NCBI RefSeq assembly: GCF_032118995.1
Contig: NC_092665.1
Location: forward strand, 4,004,001 to 4,068,000
Reading direction: 5' to 3'
DNA from: Asterias amurensis
Taxonomy: Eukaryota > Echinodermata > Asteroidea > Forcipulatida > Asteriidae
Length of the DNA stretch: 64,000 bases
A model generated the notes under the pieces. The model ran no database searches. It saw only the letters and a program-made list of their open reading frames with translations, and was not told the DNA's origin. Each line of letters begins with the position of its first letter. Positions within the stretch are counted from its first letter, which is position 1. Shown here in pieces: positions 51,982 through 62,786 of the stretch. A program made the translations under genes and the position numbers.

Positions 51982-54570
51982 GCAGTTTTAAAACAAAAAT
52001 TAAACCTATGTTGCAAACAGAAAAAACTTATGCATCACACTGTTGTGTTGTCAAGGGCATGGATTTGGGCTAACAACTAACATTTTTGTCATTTTCTTGA
52101 CTTTTTGTCTATTTGTAGTTCATAAATCAAGAACTGCTGAAAGCTCAAACTGTTTGATTTGATACACTTTTACATCGAAGCTCTGTAGTTATCTTTTATG
52201 GTGGTTTCTTGTAAGGACACACAACTGTGTACATGTATATGGTTTCTTGTATAGGACATGCATGTACTATATGGTTTCTTATAGGACATACTATAAAAAG
52301 TCACTTTGTATGAAAAGGATAGTTCATAGGGTGTACATGTATTTAACACTGCCAACATTTTGGACTGATGGACTTGTTTCATGTATGTTGGCTTACTCTT
52401 GTTTCCTGTGTACATGTACATTGTACTCTGCTTCAATTCAACTTGGTTTAAAAAAAGTCGACAATCTTAGTTCTAGTTCCACCAGTAACGTCATTGCTTG
52501 TGAGCCGTGTGGAATTTACCAGCCTCAGCAATGTATGTAGAATGACGAGTGTAAATTTTGCCCACATTGGGGGTAACCAGTTTTTGTTCTTCTTAATTCT
52601 GTGTGTACAAAGCTTGGTTGGTTAGCTCAAAATTTGGAGCAAGATCTCATTTGCTATGTGTTTGTTGCGAGTAACTTTTTCATACATGATAACTTTACTG
52701 TCGGCTTATAAAACTGATCAGTTAGGGTTGAGTGATATATCTTGCCCTAAAAGATGCTATCAGTTCTGGCTGTGCTGTTTGTTAAATGAACATAACTTAT
52801 GTACAGCATAAAAAAAACATACATGTGTATTATCTGCCTTATGATATTCTTTGCTTTTATGATGATATTTTAATTATATTTTTGTCGTATTGATGAATCT
52901 GTTCTGACCAGAGTGAACACATTTCTTGACATAAATCATACCTCATGATTTTTCTTTTTAAAAATGACTAGCATATTGGCAAAATTGTAATTTGTGCCAA
53001 ACTTAATTTCCACTTTCTTGACGATAATTAATAATGTGTACGGCCTCGGTCAGAGTACAAGAGAGCGCTATACCAACTTGTAGTACAATTTTGAAGTCTG
53101 TAACAATCAGATTTGTTCAGAACTAATTAGTTAATGCTTCTAAATGCTTCAAAATTTGTGAGTGTTTCAATGAAAAATTAAATCTCTTACAAGTTTCTTG
53201 GTGTAGCACTCCTTTGTAAAAAGGTTGACCATAAATTTTGTTGACGTGTGCAGGTTTTTGAAAATGATAGCAGGGTGTGATAATTTTTGTACAATAGACC
53301 ATTGCATAGTTCGTCCATTATCTGGTTCCCCGACTACCAGTTAAAATCTCTAGCAACAGTTGTGCGAGGTCCAGTCTAGTTTTGCGAGGGGCCCTGGAAT
53401 TTATTGCCCATGTGTAGTTGCTTGCCCATGTGTCGTTGCTATTCAAGTAGATGGATATAGTCTGTTGGATTTAATTATTACTCAATTCAAAGTTTTGAAG
53501 CAATATTTTTTCTCGTGGTGGATTTTTATTTTGTCTAATACTTTTTTCTTTTCTTTTTTTCTCATCAAGATATTTCGTTGCTCATTTTGTGACAATGTTC
53601 AATTTATTTTCACGACAAATTTATTTCATAGCATTTAGAGACGTGTAGGTCATTTACATGTTTAAAACGATATAGATTTACTCTAGAATACTCTCTTTTA
53701 ATTTCTTCGTAGTCTGTCTAAAATCATGAGATTATTTACAAAAGTTGAATATCAACTAATAGTACGTGGTCACTTTGGGTCAACGAGTTTTAAATTGGCA
53801 TCACTGCACAGCTGAAGTATGGCGTCTCTATTCATTGTAAAAACTACTATCTTGCGGCAGCCATTTTGTTTTTCATCCATGTTAATGTTCCCAAACGGAG
53901 GCTGGGTGGGATAAGAGTCTGGTTCCTTTTTTGTATGATACAGAAAGTATTAAATGAAATTATTGCAAAAAAGGAACTAGACTAAATGGCTGTAGCAATT
54001 TTAACGGTACATGTACATTTTTGTAAATGTATACATTGCCACAATATACAAATAGTACCTTGAATAGTCTTTGATGCAACATTTACCAAAGTTCGGTAGC
54101 GATGACGTCATTGCTGAGTCTGCCATGCGGTTGTTTGTCAAGTCCACAGTTACAAAGATCAGATCAGTTTTATATTTACTATTATTCTTCTGTATGGACG
54201 GTCACTGGTAAATATAACGAAGTAAACAAACGGTTAAAAGAGTGGTTGGCAACATATTTGATTGCCTTGTGTTGTTTCACAGTTAAATTGATTCAGTTTT
54301 TATACTTGTCACAAATGGCTGTTCATAGTTTCATAACAACAATTGTAATGTTAAGAGAAACTTTGTTATTGAATGTCGAGGGTTGGTAAAATGAAAACAA
54401 CAAACAAACACTTGTGGACCATATTACCACTCTCAACATCACGGAAGGCATTACAAATTTGGGGAAAATACACTTTTGGGGACACTAGGTGGCAGCAAAC
54501 TCACTAGATAATGTAAAACCAATGTTCTTAAAAATATGCGCATGCTTATAACTCGTGCCTGCATACATGT

Positions 54571-54677
54571 GATGCGTTTTCGCGGTCGTAACCAATAACA
54601 GTTAAGGTTGAGTTGGCCATGGGTTATAACTTGCCAATGACCGAAGCGGTAGTTGGTCACAGCCGCGAAAACGCACC
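54571..54677. repeat. inverted repeat, arms about 20 bp
   Basis: GATGCGTTTTCGCGG near 54572 is mirrored by CCGCGAAAACGCACC near 54663. Between them GGTCGTAACC and GGTCA also pair loosely. It may be a small foldback element. Confidence 0.65.
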
Positions 54678-56141
54678 CTCTAGTATGTGTGTTTTCTGCA
54701 ATCGGTGGTTGAAAGTGTCCATTTGATGACATCATCAAGAGTAGTAAAATTGCGTCCAGGATAGACCAGTCCAGGAACTTCAGTGGTTGGCTGTGCAATA
54801 CATTTCCCTCAAGTGCCATCTAGCCTGGCTTTACCCGGTCGTTGGAGGCTTGTATTTATGGGAGAAGAAGCATGTCATCAAATATAATAATCGTCGGTTC
54901 TCCATTGTACATTGTACATGTTTTCAACAAGTGAACAATTTGGGCACATGAGGGCGTACTTGAAGTGCTGTTGTGGCCATAATTATCCATGACGTCATGT
55001 CAAACGTAACACGCCACTATGACCCCAATCTTATGATTCCAAACTGATATCGAGTTCGATTGCTAGTTCTCTCCGATTTATAACTACATTGTATACATAA
55101 CAAACTTATGGTATGTTAAAAAATCTTTTGACTTGATCATGCAACGCCAAAAAATAAACAAATTGTGTTCTTAAAATAATATTGTATGCATTAAAACGAA
55201 AGAGTATACTGGCCATACCAGTTAATGGTTTAGTAATGTTATGTAATACTTATTTTGAACATTATCATCTATTAAATTGGTTTGGTTTGGTTTAAGTTAA
55301 ATACAGATTACTTGGAAGTTGTATCCTTACACACTCGGTATTAGTGTACTGCACACGTGTCCCGACCCCCTAAATCAACAAACAAACAAACAAACGAAAA
55401 GGGAAAACTAAAAAAAAAACACTAGTGCCCAAGAAGAATGAGGGAAGACAAGCAGGCCCACTTGTACGTCATCATAAAACGAAAGTAGTTTTCCATGGCT
55501 CCCTAAATAGTTTGACTGCATAGCCTATTCCTGAATAATTATCTGAGAACGACACTTTTGTTTCAAAATTCCCTTCTAAAATTGCGCCCCACCCCCCCCC
55601 CCCCCACCCCACCAAAATCTGCCCTTATGCACCCTCGCACTCCCCCTATATACCCTAGCCTCCATCCGTTCCAACAAGCAAAGCTATACCAAGACAAAGT
55701 TCAGCCGATGGGCGTGGAAAACCCCCGCAGTACACATGCAGATGACACATACAGCATAAACGAAAGCAGACCATCCCACCAAGGACATTGCACAATCAAG
55801 TGCAATGCATTGTACAGTTAAAGTTACGCATAGTAATAATTGTGTGGTGCAATACAATACATTTGCGCAGCTATAAATTAAGACTTCAAAAACCTGTTCG
55901 ACACAACAGTTCCTGCATTCGTATCGCTGCTGCACCATCATGTTCTAGATTTTTGTTCTAAATTTGAAGTATTGTAATACAAAACTACATGCCAGCGAGT
56001 AGAATATCTAAAAAAGTCTGTACATCGTGTGATGCCTTAACCGGGTACATGTCAAGTAGGGTTACTGCAAGTGGAATTGGCTGAAAACAATCTAGGATAC
56101 AACTTAATAAAACTTTGACCCATAAAGAAATCTACTCCAAG

Positions 56142-59100
56142 ATGCCAAGGAAGACCAAAGCTAGTCGCAAGACGGATATGAGTTTGGAGAAGAAGATCCA
56201 AATCTCTGAAGATTTTGAAGTTGGGAATGCTGGCGCCTCTAAGACGTACCCTCTGCAGTGTTCCGCACTTCGTAAAGGGGGACACGTGATGATGAAAGAC
56301 CAGCCATGTAAGATCGTAGAAATGGCTACGTCTGCACCAGGAAAACATGGACACGCAAAGGTTTGTAAACAACTTAACCCTTAAGTTCTTAACTATCGGT
56401 AGTGTGATGATGGATTCAATTTATTGAGGAAATTTATTTATAGTTAAGGGCCCGATTGTTTTGTTTGGGTTTCTTTTACGTTTACTTGTAAACAGATGCC
56501 CTAGGCCTAAAACCGAAGAAAAATTCATATTAATTTGCGTAAACAAATTTCTAACAAGTGAAATAATAATGCATGTATTGAATCACTTATTCACTTATAA
56601 TTATTAGTCAGTTTTAACACATTATTGATCTTAATTAATTATGCACATCACATAACGTCATTTGAGAAGGGCGCCCTCTCCTAGATGTCAAAAGAAAGGT
56701 TGTTCATTGGCCAATCATGCGCGCCGCGCGTACAACTTTTTGTTCACCTTTAACATGGCGGTGTGGCAGGAGATTATGCCCCCCCCCCCCCACGGAGATT
56801 CGGTCCCAAAGTTGGCGACCTGTAAACAAACTTCTTCTGATAGCGCCTTTTTTTGAATCATCCTCCTAGAGCCCACGTTAATTTCCCATTTTCCAATTCT
56901 CCGGCGGACAGAATTCCCCGGGACACCGGCTTGTAATTGTACGTCAATAATTTTAAAGCCCGGTTCATACTTCCTGCGACATGCGAATGCGATGCGAATT
57001 TGACGTCACAGCCTTCCTTTCGCAGCGATTTTCGCAAGTGAGTAGCCCAGAGTTGACCTGCTGCGAATTATTCAGAAGAAGCTTTCTTTCAGGAAGACAC
57101 ACAATAATGCGTCCCGAAATGTCGGGTATGTTTTCCACAATCAATTCAGAACGTAACAAATCACTTCCTTTAAGATGAGATAATGTTATAACCCCTTGAC
57201 TCTGGACCTATATCCTAACACACTTTTTTGCTTCAAATTAAGTGTTTTCTTGAAACAAAATACAAATAATTTTGTTCACTTTGATATTTTAGATTCACCT
57301 GGTTGGGATTGGTATTTTCTCCGGGAAGAAACAGGAGGTGATCTGTCCGTCCAGCCACTCCATGATGGTGCCTCATGTCAAACGCGAAGATTATCAGGTA
57401 AAGAAATAACGGACAATCCAAGTAAATACGTTGTAACTGATTACTTTCGGTTTACTTTAGCTGAGGCTTGAAGCTTCGGCTTACGGTGTCCCTCTTTGCT
57501 GCATTGGGTTCGCGTTGGTGCGGCTGTGCTTCCAATGAATGGCATTCGTCCAAAAGTGCTCGCTGGATCTTGTTTTCTGTCGCCTCTATATGCGGGTTTG
57601 TGAATCCATCATGAGTATTCTGTGGATTGTTACCAGCAGGACTACCACACACACTGGGCCCACCCAGTTTCATAAAGCCTGGAAAGCCCCTTGCACACTA
57701 GATCTCATTTAGCAAGGATCCCCTGCTAAATTGTAGCATGGTTGTAAATGTACCTCGTGTGAAAGACTACTGTCCGAATTCTCTTGCAAAATCATTTTAA
57801 ACACTTTTTTTTGCTACATTTTATGCTAAAATTAAGCTGTCGCATGTGAACTTAAGCGTAAAAACTTGTTACAGAAAATTATTGCTTTACAGAAACTGGT
57901 TACCAACCAAAATTCAATTAAGTTTATTATTATAACTCTGGTGCCCCACCTTATTGCTTAGCAAAGAATGTTGCCAAGCAACATTGTCTGCTAAATTAAA
58001 TAATGGGCCATATGTGTGCTAATAACACACCAGTGTATACAAGTTTAGTCCACACAACGTTCAAATAATTGCTAATGCATTTCTTTGACTAAATTTGTAT
58101 TTGTTTTTCCTTTTCTAAAAGGTGATTGGCGTTTGGGATGGGAGCATGAATCTTTTGGACAACAAGGGCGTGGTCAAAAACTTTGTCTCTTTGCCAGAGG
58201 GGGAGCTCGGGATTGAGATTCAAGCACGATTCGAGGCAGAGGAAGACATAATGGTAAGTTTTCAATGTTTGTGTCTCCTTTCTAAAAGTTTTTGTGTACC
58301 CTCAACCAGTCCTGTCACTGTCCCTGCAAATACAATTATATTTTGTGGTACAATTATTATTTTTGTGGTATTTTTTCAAAATAAAGCTTTTGTCACTAAT
58401 ATATGTGTTTTGATGAGTGGAATGTGAATAAACAGTTTACTGAGGTTTTAAAAAATCAGTTCTTATGTTGTTTACAAATTTAAGAGTAGACCCCGACCCG
58501 AGAGGGCGCTGTTCGTGACGTCAATCGAGGCAGACTTTGTCTGTAATGCGTAGAGTAAACACAATTGCAAAGTACATGTACGGACCAAGTCGTGAGTTTG
58601 TACGTTTCAAAAAAAGATTTGTTTTTTTTCTTCCGGCAATGCCGACCAGGTGTATTGCTACTGAATGCAGAAAAACACCTTTTTGAAACGTACCAACTCA
58701 CGACTTGGACGTACATGTACTTTGCACGTGTGTTTACTATACGCATTGCAGGCAAAGTCTGCCTCGATTGACGTCACAAAAGGGGTAGGCGGAGTCAGCC
58801 CCCAAACAACTTTATATATTTTTTAAACATATAAATCGTGACAAACAATTACTAAAAAAATTGTTTTATTGTTCGTAAGCATATACTCTTATGTTTGAAA
58901 AAAAATATATATATTTCCAGGTGCCTTTAAGCAAATTCCCTTTTAAAGGCACTTGAGACGCTTGGTAACTACACAAAACATAATTAGCAAGAAACTTGTA
59001 ACGAGCAACGGAGAGCTAGCTGTTGATATTTAAAACATTCTGAGGAACAACTCCCTCTGAAGTAACGTAGTTTTTGAGTAAGAGGTAATTTCTCACTGAA

Positions 59101-59414
59101 TTATTTGAATCCGGCTTACTCACACAAAATTTGGTGGAACAAGGGTGTTTTTTCCCCATTATTTTCTTGGAACTTTGATGACCAGTTGAGCCCAACTTCC
59201 CACAGATACACCAAGTGAGAATACTGGTCTTTGACAATCACCAAAGGTGTCTATGCCTTTAAGAGACGGGTGGATATTGATATTTTATTTATATTATTTG
59301 AAGTCTAAAAGCTATAAATAATTTGTATTTTATTGTTTGATACATCAACAGGTTACTGTCATGTCAGCTTTGGATGAGGAAGTCGTTGTCGGTTTGAAGA
59401 AACTGCCCAAGTAA
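56142..59414 (+). CDS. divergent eIF5A paralogue with basic N-terminal extension
   Basis: Four exons, all phase 0: 56142-56360, 57293-57397, 58122-58253, 59352-59414, giving 172 residues. Exons 2-4 have exactly the lengths of those in eIF5A 7 kb upstream (105, 132, 63), so this is a tandem duplicate. The first 20 or so residues, [20 protein letters not shown], are an added basic stretch. The hypusine loop is kept as [12 protein letters not shown] with Lys68 in the modified position, but the preceding Lys-Thr of eIF5A has become Ala-Pro. By hand count it matches eIF5A at about 34/50 in the exon 1 core, 23/35 in exon 2, 15/44 in exon 3 and 8/20 in exon 4, so the OB-fold half has drifted most. 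The frame and splice sites are intact, so it is probably a working gene. The donor of exon 1 (GTTTGT) is non-consensus at position 3. Function unknown; not named here. Confidence 0.9.
58362..58926. mobile_element. MITE-D copy
   Basis: It matches 26262-26831 nearly base for base, including the hairpin arms and GTAGGCGGAGTCAGCCCC. The left end is replaced by unrelated sequence; the right end TTTCCAGGTGCCT is followed by TTAA. It lies in the last intron of the eIF5A paralogue, about 110 bp after the exon 3 donor. Confidence 0.9.
58947..59258. mobile_element. MITE-A copy
   Basis: TTAA at 58943-58946 and 59259-59262. The ends AGGCACTTGAGACGCTTGG and ACCAAAGGTGTCTATGCCT are inverted. It follows MITE-D by 20 bp. 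Confidence 0.8.
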
Positions 59415-59645
59415 GAATCGGTAAACATCGACTTTGATCGGCAACTGTCGACAGTATAAGGATGCCATCGGAACTATATAGCCTTCAAGTAGTTTTTAGA
59501 TGTTGAAATGAACATATCATTAGAATAGAGTTTAAATGGGGTTTCTTTATACTTTATTCCTCTAATAGTGTCTGATTAGAAAATAACACAGCTTTAATTG
59601 AAACATAGAGCACCAAGTCGCAATGATTGATTATTTGAAGCCCAG

Positions 59646-59651
59646 AATAAA
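59646..59651 (+). terminator. poly(A) signal candidate for the eIF5A paralogue
   Basis: AATAAA about 230 bp after the stop codon. The next gene ends on the other strand about 570 bp further on. Confidence 0.45.
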
Positions 59652-60220
59652 GCCACATAAAAATCGAACCGAGAGATTTACAATTTGAATTCATTCATAA
59701 TTTTACTTTAAAAACGTAGTTTGAGTGATGACATTTATTTAAAAAAAAAAAATGGAGATTGCTAAACAAAGTATCATTTGTTAATCAATATTGCAGTATG
59801 AAATTAACTAATGAAAATTGGAGGGTTTGGGTTCTTCACGTGTATCCACCAAGACCATGTGTCGAAATCAGGCATCGACTATCTGCGGCTGTTGTTTAAA
59901 ACATGTGTTAGGATGTGCTTGTTGATATGTTAATGCATGCAGTAGCCGCAATGTTTGATCAAATTTAAGATGCTCTTCTAATTTACAAAACGTTTAGAAT
60001 CCATGACTTATAAATGCATAATCAACATTGAATAAAACAGTAGTATAGTGTTGCATTTCTTTGATGTTAACATGATTTCCTTGTAATGTTTAGCCTATGT
60101 GAAATTTCATTGCAGGGTATATTTTGTTTTTGAGATAACGCTACGGCTTTGGCTTAAATTAGTCCAGAATCTGATTATAATTATTTACGACAGTATATTA
60201 AGCCAAAACGGATGTTGAGT

Positions 60221-62005
60221 TTAGACAAACTTGTTTGCTCGGTTTGCAAAGGCTGCCTTCTTGGCTGCTGCAGCCTCCTTATCTCTCTTGGCCTGTTTTT
60301 TGGCTTCGGTAGCCTTCCGTTGCTCAGCGACAATTTCGTCTTTCAAATTCTGGGTGTCTTCATCAGCCCGGCCCTGTAAGATAAAAACAAATAATAATAA
60401 TATTAAAATATGAATGAAACAGCACAGTAACATCAGCGGAAGTTTTCAGTGGCAATTTGTTCACTTTAATTGTTGATGTATGTAAAAGTTATTTCGAAAC
60501 GCCAAGACCATTAAAATGGCTCTTTTTCGTGTTCAGCGCCAGTCATCCAAATAGGAGATTTGCACATGATTAGTTGTCACCACACGTTTACGAGTTCCAT
60601 CCTTTTGATATACCTTGATTGGTAAAATGAAATCATTTGAAATGTTATATCCCCGATGTGGGTGGGTCCAGTGGTCGATTTCACAAGCTTTAGACATGTC
60701 TTATCTCAAGTTAAGACGAGTTTCCGTCCTAGCTTTGACTTAAATAGGACTAGCGTTTAGTCTTTAAAGGCAGTGGACACTATTGGTAATTACTCAAAAT
60801 AATTATTAGCATAAAACCTGTATTGGTTACGAGTAATGGGGAGAAGTTGATAGTATAAAACATTGTGAGAAACGGCTCCCTCTGAAGTGCCATAGTTTTC
60901 GAGAAAGACGTAATTTTCCACGAATTTGATTTCGAGACCTCAGATTTAGAACTTGAGGTCTCGAAATCAACCATCTGAACGCACACAACTTCGTGTAACA
61001 AGGGTGGGTTTTTTCTTTCATTATTATTTCGCAAATTCGATGACCGATTGAGCTCAAATTTTCACAGGTTTGTTATTTTATGTATATGTTGAGATACATC
61101 AACTGTGAAGGCTAGTCTTTGACAATTACCAATAGTGTCCACTGCCTTTAATAACTCAGTAGGATTAGTCCTAAGTTGGAACATGGAGGACTTCCTCATG
61201 GTTAGGTCAAGTCCTAAGTTAAGATTATCTTTGTGGAATCGACACTGGAGCTTGTTAATCTATCGGTAGACATTTCTAAACATTGTGCTCATAAAACAAT
61301 AATGACAAAATTCACAAAATATGGAAGAAACAAAAATGGGTTCCTTACAGCCGTCTCGAAGAAGTTCTTAGCTCCACCCACTCCTGCCTTTTCGACCTCT
61401 GCAGGTGTTGCTGCTAAGACGATCTTATTGTTCTTGACAATCTTCGTGTATCCTGACCCCTCTGGCATTTCTCCTTTCAAACACTTGCTCCACAGTAACA
61501 TAAACTGAAACAGATCAAAATTTGAGAGTTCGTTATGTAAGGTAATTAGCCCGAGTAGGGCGGCATTTTTTTGTATTACACAATAATTGCCATCGGAAAA
61601 AATCCAGTTTTCCTATTGTTTTTTTTTAATCGATTTAGAAAAACAATATATACTACTAGTTTTAGGCGAACTGACTTTTACTGTTCGGCAGATGCAAACA
61701 TTTCTTTCTTAAAATTTTTATTTTGTGAGTGCAAAATGTTTTGCTAATCGGTTTGAATTTGGCTTCGAACAAGAAAGTGCTGTTTTCATGCTACTCTCTT
61801 ACTTGTTTTATTTTTACCAGAGTAAATTCATTAAAGCGCCCTCTCGTGCTTAACTACCTCTCTGAAATTGAATTTGCCATCCTTGTCCTCGTCTATGTGG
61901 CTTATGATACTTTTGAGCTCGAGGTGAGTCATAGGCTCCCCTCGTTTCTCCATCATGTTCTTCAAATCATCATAACAAATAAAATCATCCTTGTTCTCGT
62001 CGTAT
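60221..62005 (-). CDS. EFHD1/EFHD2 (swiprosin) family EF-hand protein, 3' part
   Basis: Swiprosins are calcium-binding, actin-bundling cytoplasmic proteins. Three exons in phase: 62005-61858, 61504-61349, 60373-60221, encoding 151 residues to the stop codon. Two EF hands are present: the first loop DENKDDFICYDD lacks the glycine at position 6, the second DEDKDGKFNFRE is canonical. Between and after them come MMEKRGEPMTHLELKSII, VGGAKNFFETA and a long basic coiled-coil-like tail (EIVAEQRKATEAKKQAK), as in EFHD2. The first codon is split, so at least one 5' exon is missing; none with matching phase was found up to 64000. It converges on the eIF5A paralogue. Confidence 0.88.
60671..61245. mobile_element. 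MITE-C copy interrupted by MITE-A
   Basis: GTGGTCGATTTCACAAGC at the left and TTTGTGGAATCGAC at the right are its ends. TAAGACGAG and AGGATTAGTCCTAAGTT are C-family inner motifs. A MITE-A sits at 60768-61147. Confidence 0.75.
60768..61147. mobile_element. MITE-A copy inside MITE-C
   Basis: TTAA at 60764-60767 and 61148-61151 bracket AGGCAGTGGACACTATTGG ... CCAATAGTGTCCACTGCCT, a well preserved 380-bp copy in an EFHD intron. Confidence 0.9.
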
Positions 62006-62539
62006 CTGCATACAAAGAAAATGATTGGTTAATGTGTTGACATGTGACATCGTACAGAGCATCCTTTGATTGATTGACTTTGTTCACTACATACAATCAC
62101 TGAATAATCTAATCCGATTAATTGGACGATTATTTTAAAGCAACAGTGACATTTTAAATTTACCCTTGGTGGTTATTAGTCATGTGACAATAGTATATAC
62201 CTCATTATAATGTTGATGATTGAACTTTAACTAGCCTGTTATATGTTTTTTTTATGAAGAGCGGTAAAGAATGTCTCTTCCAAATGAATTTCGATACGTT
62301 AGGCCCAATACGAAACTCGTTTGTTATATTGAGATTGCTGTATAGCGCCGAGTCCTTTTTGGTTGGCTGTCTGTTTAAGAAAATTAACATCAACAACAGA
62401 AAATAATGTAGTGTTCGTAATAAGCGGTGACATTTATCAAAAAAAGAAGATCCAGAATTATGCAGTGTCTGCTATTTTTTATTCCTTTCGAAAAGACCCC
62501 GACTTCGATCCTATCCAATCGCCACTTTTCAAACCCAAT

Positions 62540-62786
62540 ACAAAACGCCCCCAGCGGCTTCGAGCTCAGCGGCCGAAACTAGTTGCGCGCGCCGCCGAAA
62601 CATTACGTCACATTCATAATGACAAAACTTTTTTCGTCTGCTCGAGCTCGCGGTTTGGTGCTTGAAAAACGTCGGTTTACGACCAAAACTGGACACATTT
62701 ATGTCTCTTTAGTGGACCTCACCCAGTCAACAGTGCCCTCGTAGTACTAGTGAAGATGGTGGACAACACGCTTTGATGATATTTCG
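62540..62786 (+). promoter_or_regulatory. CpG-rich patch and possible non-coding first exon
   Basis: About 62540-62660 is unusually rich in CG for this window (GCGCGCGCCGCCG, GAGCTCGCGG). A donor TTCGGTAAGT follows at 62786. The only ATG between them (62756) meets a stop after six codons. It could be the promoter of a plus-strand transcript running out of the window. Confidence 0.25.

Larger units (their letters stand above)
50881..56141. other. gene-free stretch between the two eIF5A genes
   Basis: No exon with family likeness or coherent splice phase was found on either strand. The region holds a local duplication (51.4/51.9 kb), G or C runs near 51105 and 55586, a third CTCF-like CACTAGGTGGCAGC near 54483, and a palindrome at 54571. 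It presumably includes the promoter of the downstream eIF5A paralogue. Confidence 0.6.
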
